Positions 18,023 to 27,338 of a stretch of 64,000 bases of DNA are shown in pieces. The stretch's first letter is position 1; every line of letters starts with the position of its first letter. Source of the stretch: JAVZLH01 sp038883475 (lineage in GTDB: Archaea > Thermoproteota > Bathyarchaeia > Bathyarchaeales > Bathycorpusculaceae). The position numbers were made by a program, and so were the translations under genes. Under the pieces are notes generated by a model. The model was not told where the DNA came from. It was given only the letters and a program-made list of their open reading frames with translations, and did not search any database. Location: NCBI GenBank assembly GCA_038883475.1, contig JAVZMA010000002.1, forward strand, positions 1-64,000, in the 5' to 3' direction.

Positions 18023-19720
18023 CTATTCTGGCGGTATGCTCAAGTACAGCGTGCGCATGTCAACGCCTCTGGTCATGTTACGGTACATAAAGCCTAAGTA
18101 AAGCAGTATTCCGGCAACAATGCATCCAAGGAAGCCGCATGCGCTGACTACGTCTGCTTCTGCTGCGCCTGTGGTGAACAGCGACCATATCCATGGAGAC
18201 TCTTTTATGAAGATGTATAGGCAGAAGGCTCCACCAAGAGTTGCTATGAACCCGAGCAGAACAACCGCTCCGATTGAATGTTTGACCGCTGCCCTGTCGT
18301 AAATGTCCTTTCTCTCCAGCGGAAGCAACATGCATGATACACAGAACATCGTTAGGAAGAAGGCGTCGAAAATGTCGGTTCCAACAACACCAGCAAATGC
18401 TAGGTAACTGGCTGCTCCTGCAGGAAAGTCTGCCTCAGCCATGCATGCGGGAATAGCGAAGACAGCAGTGATTATTATTGACCAGACTGGCGCATGCCAT
18501 CTTTCACTGACATAAGAGAAGGCTTCGGGCATCATTCTGTCAAATGACATAGCAAAGAACGTTCTGGAAGCGACAAGCAGGAATGGTGGAATGTCATTTG
18601 CAACCCACAACATGCCGCCTAAGGCGATCAGCCAAGAAAGCCAATCTAGGCCCATGCCTCTAGCAATCATAGACGCGAGACCAGTGCTCCAAGCAGACTG
18701 GAAACCAGGTATAGCCGCTTTAACAACGTCGCGATCAACTGCATAGCTTAACCAAGCGTAGTATTGGAAGAAGCTCCATTGGTGTCCAGCAGCGTCTGTG
18801 TAAGGCTCAAGGCTCATGGCGGCAGCCGCAGAAAGCGAAGAAGCCAGTAGGTAAACAACCATTATGATGACTCCGGATGCCAAAAGAACCATGGGAAGCT
18901 TTTTGTTTGCTTCTTTAACCTCGCCTGCCAAGAATGTTGTTGCATACCATCCCATGTAAGCCCAGAAGGCTCCTCCAAGAGCAAAGGAGAAGGCGTCAAA
19001 GAAACCGGCAACATTTTCTGAACTGGTCATTCCCGTAGCGATTGCTAGATCCTTAAATGCCGATGGAGGAGCGCCCAAAACCTGCTCAACTCCAGTTGCA
19101 AGGACATTCGGGTTCATTGCTCCGGCTACCCACATGGCAAAGAAGAAAATAGTAATCACTGCCGGTATGTAGAATAGCACTTCCATCAATCGTCCGTACA
19201 GTTTAGTTCCAAGAAGGGCAATTATTGCGAATATCCAGACTATCACTAGTCCACCCACAAAAAGCTCGAGTGCTCCAAATGTTATTCCTCCTGGCGCCAT
19301 TGCAATGTTAAAGAATATCATGATTGCCTCGAAGACCGCAACGCCGATAAGCCCGTAAGAGAAGGCTTCAGCGAGGAACATTAGCCATCCTGCTGTGTAG
19401 CCAACCACTGGATGGATTACTCTTGAGATTGTGACGTATCCGCCGCCTGACCTTGGCATAGCTGCTGCAACGTAACCCGCCGCATAACCAGTAATGATCA
19501 CGATGATGCCGCATACGAGGAATGCCCAGAACATTGCTGGAAGCCCAAGAGGCATTAAATCTGTTGGCATTGGTTTTGGTCCGGTAAATTGGAAGACTCG
19601 TTTCTGCCAGCCTAAGCCAATCACGTGGCTGAGGATTATGATGACGCCGAGTGTGAAGCCTATTTCGCGCACTAGCCCAGTTGCTTCTCTTGCGAATAAT
19701 CCGGGTTTACTTGAAGGCAT
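18023..19720 (-). CDS. APC-family amino acid permease
   Basis: 565 residues with about 12-13 hydrophobic segments. The first helix carries LVREIGFTLGVIIILSHVIG and the third region has AAAMPRSGGGYVTISRV, the APC superfamily substrate-binding loops. Segments continue to residue 550. It likely imports amino acids or amines with a proton or sodium. A two-segment insertion between helices 7 and 8 (LEPYTDAAGHQWSFFQYY) is hydrophilic and faces outside. Together with the dipeptide epimerase and acyl-CoA synthetase it fits amino acid fermentation. Substrate not determinable. Confidence 0.85.
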   Translation of the reverse strand: MPSSKPGLFAREATGLVREIGFTLGVIIILSHVIGLGWQKRVFQFTGPKPMPTDLMPLGLPAMFWAFLVCGIIVIITGYAAGYVAAAMPRSGGGYVTISRVIHPVVGYTAGWLMFLAEAFSYGLIGVAVFEAIMIFFNIAMAPGGITFGALELFVGGLVIVWIFAIIALLGTKLYGRLMEVLFYIPAVITIFFFAMWVAGAMNPNVLATGVEQVLGAPPSAFKDLAIATGMTSSENVAGFFDAFSFALGGAFWAYMGWYATTFLAGEVKEANKKLPMVLLASGVIIMVVYLLASSLSAAAAMSLEPYTDAAGHQWSFFQYYAWLSYAVDRDVVKAAIPGFQSAWSTGLASMIARGMGLDWLSWLIALGGMLWVANDIPPFLLVASRTFFAMSFDRMMPEAFSYVSERWHAPVWSIIITAVFAIPACMAEADFPAGAASYLAFAGVVGTDIFDAFFLTMFCVSCMLLPLERKDIYDRAAVKHSIGAVVLLGFIATLGGAFCLYIFIKESPWIWSLFTTGAAEADVVSACGFLGCIVAGILLYLGFMYRNMTRGVDMRTLYLSIPPE

Positions 19721-19843
19721 ATGCTTTAGCCACCCAAACCTTCATTTTTAGCCCTTTCCGAATTTAAAACTTTCCATAAACCTTAAACTTAAATACCCTT
19801 TTGACATGTTTTAACCATAGAAACGGTTAAGGAATGAGCGCAA

Positions 19844-20818
19844 GTGTCGTTTCTGTTTAAAAAGAAAAAGGAAAAGGCTACGAGGATACTGTTCGCCACA
19901 GATATGCATGGTTCAGAAGGTGTATGGCGAAAATTCCTAAACGCTTCAGCAATGCTGAAAGTTGATGTTGCCATCTGCGGGGGAGACCTAACTGGAAAAA
20001 TGATAGTGCCGGTTGTCAAACAGAAAGATGGAAAATACTCGTATTATCACTTGAAAAAAATCCACACAGTCGACGCAAGCGAAATAGAGAAAGCTATGAA
20101 AGAAATAAGGGGCATAGGCTATTACCCATATGTGACTAACGAAAGCGAATATGAGGAAATGGTTAAAAGCCCTAAAAAAGTCGACGAGGTCTTCCACAAA
20201 GTAATGATTTCAACAATAAAAGACTGGCTTGACCTAATTCCGCAAAAAGTTCCAAGTGAAACAAGAGTTGTTGTCTGTCCGGGAAATGATGACAGACCAG
20301 CAGTTGACGAAATAGTCAACAACCACAAACATGTGATAAATGGGGAAGGGAAAGTGATAGAAATTGATGATTCCCACGAAATGGTAAGCTGTGGTTGGGT
20401 GAACCCAAGCCCATGGAAGACAACAAGAGAAGAGGAAGAAGACAAGCTTGAAGAGAGACTGGAAAAGTACATTTCTCAACTGAAAAATGCTGAAACGGCG
20501 ATATTCAACTTTCACGCGCCACCATACCAAACAAAACTTGACGAAGCACCGTTATTAGATAAGGATTTGAATCCAGTCATCCAAAGTGGAAGTGTCGTCA
20601 TGGTTCCAGTGGGCTCAAAAGCGGTGAGAAAAATGATTGAGAAGTACCAGCCCTTCCTCGGGCTTCACGGACACATCCACGAATCTTCGGGCTCTATGAA
20701 AATTGGGAAGACATATTGCGTCAACCCCGGAAGCGAATACTCAGAGGGAATTTTAAGGGCTTTTCTAATAGAGTTTAAAGGCAACGAAATCTCCAGACTC
20801 CAAAGGATAGAAGGATGA
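19844..20818 (+). CDS. metallophosphoesterase
   Basis: Calcineurin-like phosphoesterase of 324 residues. All five metal motifs are present: FATDMHG (residue 20), ICGGDLTG (48), VCPGNDD (about 148), FNFHAPP (about 225) and LHGHIHES (about 285), so it should be catalytically active. It is cytosolic, with a basic N-terminus (FKKKKEK). GTG 19844 is the start. Its stop overlaps the next gene by the ATGA type, so it is translationally coupled to a nucleotidyltransferase-fold protein. An insert at 60-110 with charged helices may give specificity. Substrate unknown. Confidence 0.88.
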   Translation: MSFLFKKKKEKATRILFATDMHGSEGVWRKFLNASAMLKVDVAICGGDLTGKMIVPVVKQKDGKYSYYHLKKIHTVDASEIEKAMKEIRGIGYYPYVTNESEYEEMVKSPKKVDEVFHKVMISTIKDWLDLIPQKVPSETRVVVCPGNDDRPAVDEIVNNHKHVINGEGKVIEIDDSHEMVSCGWVNPSPWKTTREEEEDKLEERLEKYISQLKNAETAIFNFHAPPYQTKLDEAPLLDKDLNPVIQSGSVVMVPVGSKAVRKMIEKYQPFLGLHGHIHESSGSMKIGKTYCVNPGSEYSEGILRAFLIEFKGNEISRLQRIEG

Positions 20819-21759
20819 GGGATTCAAGAATGGCTTGGCTTCTAGAAAAGGAGATTACACGCGAACTGCCGAAGGAATGGAAAGGAATTGTTCCCACAGA
20901 AGTTTTCATCCAAGAATCCCAAGACATTGTTGGAAAGGCTAAAGATGAGGGGATAACCCTAAGAATCATAGGCGGATTAGGCATAGCAATACACTGCCAA
21001 GAACACAAGGACTTCGCGAAAAAACTGGGAAGAATAGGAACAGGAGTGGTTAAAGGGCAAGAATACAGTGACATAGACTACGTTTCCTACCGTGACCACC
21101 GAGAGAAAATTAAGGGGTTGTTTGAAAAAATCGGCTATGCGAAAAGAAGGGCAACTCTCTCCAGTGCGGCTTCTGAAAGGCAAATATACTATCATCCTAA
21201 AGGCTGGTTTTACGTGGATGTTTTCTTTGACAAGTTGCTCGTGGCAAACCACCCGATAGACTTCAAAGGGAGACTTGAACTGGATTATCCAACAATCACA
21301 GTCACAGACATGCTCCTTGAGAAAATCCAGATGTGGGAAGCCTTCAGCGTAAAAGACCTAAAAGACTGCCTGCTCCTCATGAAAGCCCACAACGTCGGAG
21401 AAAAAGGGGAAAAAGAACAGATAGACGCCGCTTACATAGCCAAACTCTTAGCCCAAGACTGGGGATTCTGGTACACAGCCACAACAAACCTCAAAAAACT
21501 CCGAAAATTCACATCCGAAATAGATAAGCTTGGACCAGAAGCGGAAATAGACCCCAAACAGATCGACAAAAAAGACAGAGAAGAAATAACACAGAAAATA
21601 GACGCTCTCCTAGAAAGAATAGATAAGGAACCGAAAACCTTCGGGTGGAAAATGCGGGCGAAAATAGGTACAAAAAAGAAATGGTACAATCCAGTGGAAA
21701 GACCAGAAACCGTCGGCGGATTCGGAATATGGGAAGCCCTACTGAAAGGGGAAAGTTAG
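20815..21759 (+). CDS. nucleotidyltransferase-fold protein B
   Basis: 314 residues. LRIIGGLGIAIHC followed by EYSDIDYVSY gives the GG...D-x-D nucleotidyltransferase core, with a third acidic position in WFYVDVFFD. The helical half (YPTITVTDMLLEKIQMW, VKDLKDCLLLMKAHNVGEKG, AYIAKLLAQDWGFW) matches protein A at 15960. The start overlaps the phosphoesterase stop by four bases, so the two are made together; one may add and the other remove a phosphate or nucleotide group. That pairing is inference. It is followed directly by the 5S rRNA gene. Confidence 0.7.
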   Translation: MRDSRMAWLLEKEITRELPKEWKGIVPTEVFIQESQDIVGKAKDEGITLRIIGGLGIAIHCQEHKDFAKKLGRIGTGVVKGQEYSDIDYVSYRDHREKIKGLFEKIGYAKRRATLSSAASERQIYYHPKGWFYVDVFFDKLLVANHPIDFKGRLELDYPTITVTDMLLEKIQMWEAFSVKDLKDCLLLMKAHNVGEKGEKEQIDAAYIAKLLAQDWGFWYTATTNLKKLRKFTSEIDKLGPEAEIDPKQIDKKDREEITQKIDALLERIDKEPKTFGWKMRAKIGTKKKWYNPVERPETVGGFGIWEALLKGES

Positions 21760-21798
21760 AAGCGAAAAGTTAATGAATGATGGTTTAACGTGTATTTT

Positions 21799-21924
21799 GG
21801 GGTTTGCCGGCCATAGGGCGCGGGACCCACCCGATCCCATTCCGAACTCGGAAGTTAAACCGCGCTCCGTTCCCGGTTGTAGTGTGGTCTTCGGCCACGC
21901 GAACCCGGGAAAGCTGGCAGCCCC
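21799..21924 (+). rRNA. 5S ribosomal RNA
   Basis: The 126-base segment starts GGGGTTTGCCGGCCATA and ends GCTGGCAGCCCC; the two ends pair as helix I. The loop A/C block CCGAACTCGGAAGTTAAACC and the archaeal helix IV-V sequence are present. It lies alone, about 20 kb from the 23S gene, after the nucleotidyltransferase gene and before DUF1512. Confidence 0.95.
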
Positions 21925-22009
21925 GCTTCAAGATTTGCTTGTGAATTTGTAGTAGAATTACCTAAAATTTATAACTAAGCGTTTGATAGTTTCTCGAAAA
22001 GGTGAGTTT

Positions 22010-23149
22010 GTGCAGCTAGTGGCGGCAGCATCAGCGTTACAGAGCCAGATTGGACAGGAACCTTTCGGAGAATATTCATGGATATTTAACTTGCTCTTCT
22101 ACATAATTTTTGTAGTTTTCATTTTTTACGGACAAAGAATCCAAATGTATGTTATGCTTAGGGAAGTTGAAGGTTCGCTTTACAAGCTGAAATATATTAA
22201 GGATGAGGGAAGAAGGATAGCGATAGAAACTATAAAGGAGATTGGGAAACCGCAGACAGACCCAACATCCAGAGTTGATAGGTTTTTGGAGTACTTCACA
22301 ATAGCACCTCAAAGTTTAGACCCTGCAGGTGTGGTTTGGAAGCTTGAGCATATCCTTGATGTTAGGGATACCCGATTTAAAGATGAAGTTAAATTAATGG
22401 CGCCAGCAGCGGATGAAACGCAAACAAATAATTTGGAAAATACGCTTGAGGCTGCGATGGCATTGAACTATATTTACAAAGTGATAAGACACTATTACTT
22501 GTTGGGTAAAAAAACCCTAAGCCTCTACATAATTATGCAAATACAGATGATACTGCCCCTTGTCATGCGAGAAGCAGAAGCCTACGCCAGCGCGTTAAAG
22601 GCTTTTGCCTATGGACAGCCAATAGGCGACGGTGTAGGAGCGTTAGTGGCGGCAAAACTCATGTACGGACATGAAAAGAGGAAGATATCAAAAGACTGTG
22701 TTGTCGCGACAGTGCCAATTGAAGGGCGCACAGCATATGTTATCAAAGCTGAAGGCCCTGGGGGAAACGTCGGCAAGCCTGGAGACGCCATTAAAACGGT
22801 TATTGAGGAGAATGAGGGTAAAATTGCGAACATAATTATGATTGATGCTGCCTTGAAGCTTGAAGGCGAAGATGTTGGTGAAGTAGCCGAAGGTGTTGGT
22901 GCAGCCATAGGCGGGCCTGGTGTTGACCAGTTTAAGATTGAGGAGTCTATTCTAAAGTATCGTATTCCAATAAACGCTGTTATAATTAAGGAGGATATTG
23001 GTGACGCGGTTTCGCCGATGCGGAGGGAAATTTTTGATGCGGTTGATAAGGCTATAGAGAGGATAAAGCAGGTTGTTTTGGAGAGAACTAAAGAGGGTGA
23101 TAAGATAATCATTACGGGAGTTGGCAACACAATTGGCATTGGGCAATAG
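22010..23149 (+). CDS. DUF1512 family protein
   Basis: Archaeal protein of unknown function, about 379 residues. One membrane segment lies near residues 20-40 (WIFNLLFYIIFVVFIFYG), followed by a long cytosolic part with the family's blocks GQPIGDGVGALVAAKLM, EGPGGNVGKPGDAI and GEGVGAAIGGPGVDQFKIE. The C-terminal part resembles a ligand-binding alpha/beta domain. GTG 22010 is chosen because GGTGAG lies 3-4 bases upstream; the TTG at 21983 precedes it. It is followed at 12 bases by a membrane zinc-ribbon gene, probably in one operon. Confidence 0.85.
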   Translation: MQLVAAASALQSQIGQEPFGEYSWIFNLLFYIIFVVFIFYGQRIQMYVMLREVEGSLYKLKYIKDEGRRIAIETIKEIGKPQTDPTSRVDRFLEYFTIAPQSLDPAGVVWKLEHILDVRDTRFKDEVKLMAPAADETQTNNLENTLEAAMALNYIYKVIRHYYLLGKKTLSLYIIMQIQMILPLVMREAEAYASALKAFAYGQPIGDGVGALVAAKLMYGHEKRKISKDCVVATVPIEGRTAYVIKAEGPGGNVGKPGDAIKTVIEENEGKIANIIMIDAALKLEGEDVGEVAEGVGAAIGGPGVDQFKIEESILKYRIPINAVIIKEDIGDAVSPMRREIFDAVDKAIERIKQVVLERTKEGDKIIITGVGNTIGIGQ

Positions 23150-23161
23150 GGAGGTTGTGGA

Positions 23162-23572
23162 ATGAGTAAGGCTTCATCTTCTGCTTCAACTAAAATTTCC
23201 TCGTTTGTGCTGGTGATAATATTTATAACTTTGGCGTTTTCACTCGCAGCTCTTGCCCTTGCAGTTTATGCCTATCCCGAGCATTCAGACTTTGCAATGT
23301 ATTTGATAGTCATAGGATTCTTCGCTGCGTCAGTATCCGCATATATGTTGCTTCAAATGAGAAGGCGCTTGCTACGTTTGAGGATTGAGTTGCCACCAAT
23401 AACAACAACTATCGAGTGTAAAAAATGCGGTTTCAAAAGCGTTAGGGAGTTTCAGCGCGGTGACTATATCTTTAAAGAAGTTGAGCCTTGCCAAAAATGC
23501 AATGAAAAGATGCTGATAACAGCGATTTTCAGGGAGGTTAAGGAGAAAGCGAGAGAGGGCTTTCCCTTCTAG
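23162..23572 (+). CDS. two-helix membrane protein with zinc ribbon
   Basis: 136 residues: two membrane segments (15-37, VLVIIFITLAFSLAALALAV; and 45-65), a basic stretch RRRLLRLRIE, and a C-terminal zinc ribbon with IECKKCGFKS and EPCQKCNEKM. Topology puts the ribbon in the cytosol. It sits in operon with DUF1512, and its stop overlaps the end of the convergent methionine aminopeptidase by four bases. Unknown function; a membrane-anchored adaptor is a fair guess. Confidence 0.75.
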   Translation: MSKASSSASTKISSFVLVIIFITLAFSLAALALAVYAYPEHSDFAMYLIVIGFFAASVSAYMLLQMRRRLLRLRIELPPITTTIECKKCGFKSVREFQRGDYIFKEVEPCQKCNEKMLITAIFREVKEKAREGFPF

Positions 23573-24474
23573 GTTAAGACAACACATCCGTCTTCGGTTA
23601 CTAAAACTGTGTGTTCTGCTTGGGCTACTGGTTTTCTGCTTATCTCAATAAACACTGGATAACCCATTATAGCTCTTGAGGATAAAAGTTCTTGGAGGAC
23701 TTCTCGGCGTTGCTGTTTGGGAATTAGGCTGTCTAGCCAACGTTCAGCGAAGGGCAATGTTCTAAAGTTATTTTCTATATGCTTTAGAAGTTGTTTTGCG
23801 TGGGGATTTTTTGTCGGTTTTGGTTTGAGGTAACGGAAGATTGTGACTTCCGCGCTGTCTTCAACTCTTCCGACAGCCTCGGGGAGAGTTACGAAGGGTT
23901 CTATGGCGTATACTTGGCCAAGTTTGATTTTGGAGAAGGATATTTGCGAAATGTTGGGTATGGAGACGCCAGCGTGCACAAGATATCGCCCAACCTGATG
24001 CCCAGTCAAGTTGGAAACCGGTTTGAAGCCTCTGGATTTTATGGTATTCTCGATTAGGGCGCCTATTTTTGATGTGGAGATGTTTGGGCGGATGTTTTCT
24101 ATGGCTGTTTTTAGGGCTTTTTCGGCTGTTTCTGTTAGGCTTTGGTGTTCTGGGTTGAAGTTGATTGTTATAGCGGTGTCTGTAACGTAGCCATCAACAT
24201 GAGCGCCTATGTCAACTTTCACTATGGATTTTTCTGGTATTCGCTTGGCATCGTTTGGCGGCGAAGTGTAGTGGGCTGCAACCTCGTTTATTGACACGTT
24301 GCATGGAAATGCTGGTTTTCCGCCTTTTTCGCGGATGAGCGCTTCGGCTTTTTCGCAGACTTCTATTATTGGCATGCCTTCTTTTACGAAATGTTTTATT
24401 TCTTCGCGTGTTTCTCGCAGGATTTTTCCAGAAAGCCTAAACTTTTCAATTGCCTCAGCATCGTAATGACTCAT
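23569..24474 (-). CDS. map: methionine aminopeptidase, type II
   Basis: Removes the initiator methionine from nascent proteins; cytosolic di-metal enzyme. The pita-bread fold motifs are present: substrate His in AAHYTS, metal Asp in KVDIGAHVDGYVTDTA, His in TGHQVGRYLVHAG, Glu in YAIEPFVT and the final Glu in AQAEHTVLV. The roughly 60-residue insertion (VEDSAEVTIFRYLKP onward) marks type II, as in archaea and eukaryotes. ATG 24474 is preferred to GTG 24483. Length about 301 is normal. Confidence 0.93.
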   Translation of the reverse strand: MSHYDAEAIEKFRLSGKILRETREEIKHFVKEGMPIIEVCEKAEALIREKGGKPAFPCNVSINEVAAHYTSPPNDAKRIPEKSIVKVDIGAHVDGYVTDTAITINFNPEHQSLTETAEKALKTAIENIRPNISTSKIGALIENTIKSRGFKPVSNLTGHQVGRYLVHAGVSIPNISQISFSKIKLGQVYAIEPFVTLPEAVGRVEDSAEVTIFRYLKPKPTKNPHAKQLLKHIENNFRTLPFAERWLDSLIPKQQRREVLQELLSSRAIMGYPVFIEISRKPVAQAEHTVLVTEDGCVVLT

Positions 24475-24556
24475 TGAAGTCACGCTTTATTTTTGTTAAC
24501 GTTTAAACGCTAATGTTTTATAGTTTAAAAGAGTGTTGGTGAAGTGGTGAATGCGA

Positions 24557-25228
24557 ATGGCTAAGGTCACGTGGTTTGGGCATTCGGCTTTCAAAGTTGA
24601 AGTTGCTGGAAAAACTGTTTTGATTGACCCGTGGCTTGACGGAAACCCCTCGTCTCCGATTAAGGCTGCGGAAATAACTAGGGCGGATATAGTTTATGTT
24701 ACGCATGACCACGGCGACCATTTAGGCGACGCGATTGAGATATGCAAGAGAACGAAGGCTGTTTTTGTTGCCACTTTCGAGTTGAGCAACTACGCACAGG
24801 AAAACGGTGTAAGCGATGTTGTGGGCTTAAACATCGGTGGCAGCACAGAAGTTGGGGGAGTAAAGCTTACGGTTGTCCACGCAACTCACACAGCCTCGAA
24901 AGGTGCGCCGACGGGAGTTATAGTTGAAGGTGAAGGAAAGAGGATTTATCATATGGGTGACACTGGACTTTTCAGCGACTTAAGCCTTTTCGGGAAGCTT
25001 TACAAGCCAGACTTAGCCATGGTTCCCATCGGGGGCTTTTACACTATGGGCGCGAGAGAAGCCGCGGAAGCAGTTTCATTGCTTAAGCCTAAAGTTGCGA
25101 TTCCAATGCACTATGGAACTTTCCCAGTTCTAGCGCAGTCAGCAGACGAGTTTGTTAAGCTTGTTAGGGAGAAAACGCCGAGAGTTAAAGTTGTTGTGCT
25201 GAAGCCAAGCGAAAGCTACACGCTTTAA
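24557..25228 (+). CDS. UPF0173 metal-dependent hydrolase
   Basis: Metallo-beta-lactamase fold of 223 residues. Begins with KVTWFGHSAFKVE, then the zinc motif VTHDHGDHLGD, then VVHATHTAS, MGDTGLFSD and a final PMHYGTFPVL. These match the UPF0173/RNase-Z-like subfamily. GGTGA stands 6 bases before ATG 24557, which is therefore chosen over ATG 24551. It is convergent with the flavin reductase-like gene, overlapping stops by four bases. Substrate unknown. Confidence 0.9.
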   Translation: MAKVTWFGHSAFKVEVAGKTVLIDPWLDGNPSSPIKAAEITRADIVYVTHDHGDHLGDAIEICKRTKAVFVATFELSNYAQENGVSDVVGLNIGGSTEVGGVKLTVVHATHTASKGAPTGVIVEGEGKRIYHMGDTGLFSDLSLFGKLYKPDLAMVPIGGFYTMGAREAAEAVSLLKPKVAIPMHYGTFPVLAQSADEFVKLVREKTPRVKVVVLKPSESYTL

Positions 25229-25806
25229 ATTTTCGGCGTGTGAACTTTCGGTTCTAGGGTTGCGAAGCTGCTTCCGCCTAGGTGGAAAATCATCCTTGCT
25301 TTTTCTAAATCGTATTCGCCGTTTTTGAAGGCTTGTTTGTCTGCGTAGGCTTCGATTATTTCGCCTACAAAAATTGTGTGATCGCCCGTTACGTGTTTGC
25401 TGTGGAGCTTGCATTCGATGTGGGCTACGCATTCTTTTATTATGGGTGGCTTAACTTTTTTAGCTGGCAAAGGTGTTAGGGCAGTTTCCTTAAACTTGTC
25501 GCGGTCTCTTCCGCTTGTTCTCCCACAATAGAACGTTTCTTTAAGGATTTCCATTGTTGGAATATTCACCACAAACTCCTTTGTTTCTTCAATTAGCATG
25601 TGGGAGTGTCTTTTTGGCGCGACGCTTATTGCGACAAGAGGCGGCGTTATGGATGTTGGCATAGCCCAAGCCAAAGTTATTATGTTTGGTTTTCCAGCTT
25701 TGCCAATGCATGAGACGAGAACTGTATGCATAGGGTGAAGAAGCCTATAAGCCGAAGAGGAATCTACACTAACAGTTTCTTTACCCGACACAGCAACCAC
25801 CTTCAA
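25225..25806 (-). CDS. flavin reductase-like FMN-binding protein
   Basis: 193 residues of the flavin-reductase/FlaRed fold. YRLLHPMHTVLVSCIG opens the split barrel, then NIITLAWAMPTSITPPLVAISV and FVVNIPT, ETFYCGRTSGRDRDKF and GDHTIFVGEI follow, all typical for the FMN-binding face. It probably reduces or stores FMN; an exact electron partner is not shown. TTG 25806 start, GTG 25791 possible. Confidence 0.87.
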   Translation of the reverse strand: MKVVAVSGKETVSVDSSSAYRLLHPMHTVLVSCIGKAGKPNIITLAWAMPTSITPPLVAISVAPKRHSHMLIEETKEFVVNIPTMEILKETFYCGRTSGRDRDKFKETALTPLPAKKVKPPIIKECVAHIECKLHSKHVTGDHTIFVGEIIEAYADKQAFKNGEYDLEKARMIFHLGGSSFATLEPKVHTPKI

Positions 25807-25906
25807 AGCCTAATAGCATTTAACGATTAATGCTTTAACGCGAAATATCTTATTTTCGGCTACGCTCACAAGTAAGTAAGAAACAAGAAAAAGATTAGAA
25901 ATGCGA

Positions 25907-27037
25907 TTAGCGTTTTAGGTAGTATTTTTCTATTTTGTTTTTGGCTTTTTCTCGTTTTCGCCTATGCTCAACAAGAAACTTGTTCACTCTTTCCGCTAGT
26001 TCGGTTTTGCATTCACCACAAAGCAACTCGCCGCCTCTGCATCGCCGCTCCCTCTCCGCTAAACGCTTATCATCTTCCTCAAAAAGGTAATAGTAATACT
26101 GGAAAACAGTGCATATACTAGGGTCTCCACCAAGCTTCTTCTGCTCCTCAACAGTCGCCCTCCCACCCGAAAAAGCGTTCCAAATCTTACGCTTAACCAC
26201 TTCAGGCGGGTCTATAGTGAATATGGAGGTTTCAGGCTCCGAAGCACTCATTTTCCCGCCGACGCCCAGTCCAGGCAAGAAGCGGCAGTGCATCTGCGCT
26301 GGCTTATAATAGCCAAGTTTAGAGGCTATGTCGCGGGTTACACGCCAATAAGGGTCTTGGTCAATCGCTGCTGGGATAAGCGCTGGAACATTCTCTCCAG
26401 TCAACTTCGCATGAATAAAACACGGCACAGCTTGAATAGCTGGCCAAAAAATCCACCCTATGTTCGTGCTTTCCTGAAAACCGAAAGTGGCTCTCGCCGT
26501 CGAATAGGTTATGCGTTTCGCAACTTCTAAGGCAATGTCATAAAGCAAGCCCATGTCCTGGACATCAAAAATTATGAAGGTGTTTTCTGGCTCGAAGCCC
26601 AAAGCAATCAAATCCAAAGCGTTTTCGTAAGCAAACCGTTTCGTGTCCTCAAGCTCAAGCTCGTCGTCAACCAAAAACTTTTCATCATCAGTCATCTGAA
26701 AATAAAGCCTCGTATCAAACTTCTCTTGAAGATAACGGGTAAAAATCCACGGAACCAAATGCCCAATGTGAACTGGTCCAGACGGTCCCCTGCCAGTGTA
26801 TAAAACAAATTTTACTCCCTTATCGTAAAGGTCAAGAACAGTGTCCAAGTCGCGGTGGGAAAAGAAAAGCCTTCTTCGGAGCTGAAGATGAAGCTCACCC
26901 GTGTACTTCGCTATTCTTTTGAGCAACTCGTCCGTTATTGGTTGTGTGCCAAACTCGCGTATTAGGCGTTCGTAATCAACTTTGCCCCTAACTTCCCACG
27001 GTGTAACAACCATCTCGTTCCTTTCTTCGTCAGCCAA
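25907..27037 (-). CDS. trpS: tryptophanyl-tRNA synthetase
   Basis: Class I synthetase that charges tRNA-Trp. HIGH-type motif GPVHIGHLVPW near residue 90, KMSKS-type GGKMSASEPE near residue 265, and the archaeal/eukaryal Trp-specific blocks YFQMTDDEKFL, FDVQDMG, NIGWIFWPAIQAVPCFI and AAIDQDPYWRVTRD. 376 residues is normal for archaea. It is 10 kb from its tRNA. Upstream on the opposite strand begins the phenylalanyl pair, about 300 bases away. Confidence 0.95.
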   Translation of the reverse strand: MADEERNEMVVTPWEVRGKVDYERLIREFGTQPITDELLKRIAKYTGELHLQLRRRLFFSHRDLDTVLDLYDKGVKFVLYTGRGPSGPVHIGHLVPWIFTRYLQEKFDTRLYFQMTDDEKFLVDDELELEDTKRFAYENALDLIALGFEPENTFIIFDVQDMGLLYDIALEVAKRITYSTARATFGFQESTNIGWIFWPAIQAVPCFIHAKLTGENVPALIPAAIDQDPYWRVTRDIASKLGYYKPAQMHCRFLPGLGVGGKMSASEPETSIFTIDPPEVVKRKIWNAFSGGRATVEEQKKLGGDPSICTVFQYYYYLFEEDDKRLAERERRCRGGELLCGECKTELAERVNKFLVEHRRKREKAKNKIEKYYLKR

Positions 27038-27338
27038 ACCATTCGCCGCCCAATTCTCAATGCAGCTTCTTTATACAATTCCGCGAAAACGTATTAAGTT
27101 TTATGCGAAAACCAAGCGAACAGACCGCTTTGCCTTCCGAAAAGAATAATCCATAAATATTATTTTCACATTTTGGTTGCTGATGGTGAAGGGATGCCCC
27201 GCCAATTTACATAATCGCAAACAAGTTTTCTCGCGGCGGAAAAGAGAATAGTTTAAAAATTTTACAAGAGCTTTTAAGTCAACAACACCAAAACATTCAG
27301 CCAAAACAAACACCAAAATCTAAAGGGAGAAAAGAAAC
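27038..27338. other. intergenic region between trpS and pheS (divergent)
   Basis: A 301-base gap between divergent starts. It holds AT-rich TATA-like stretches such as TTTAAAAATTTTA (near 27251-27263) suitable for pheS, and GTATTAAGTTTTATG near 27090 for trpS on the minus strand. A GGGAGAAAAG site lies just before the pheS ATG. I see no RNA gene or conserved open frame. Confidence 0.5.

Noticed and set aside
22076..22312. Many antisense frames of 60-190 residues over real genes (for example 22609-23139, 27320-28123, 57793-58569)
   Set aside because: They mirror confidently identified genes, are Ser- or Phe-rich shadow translations and have no ribosome sites.
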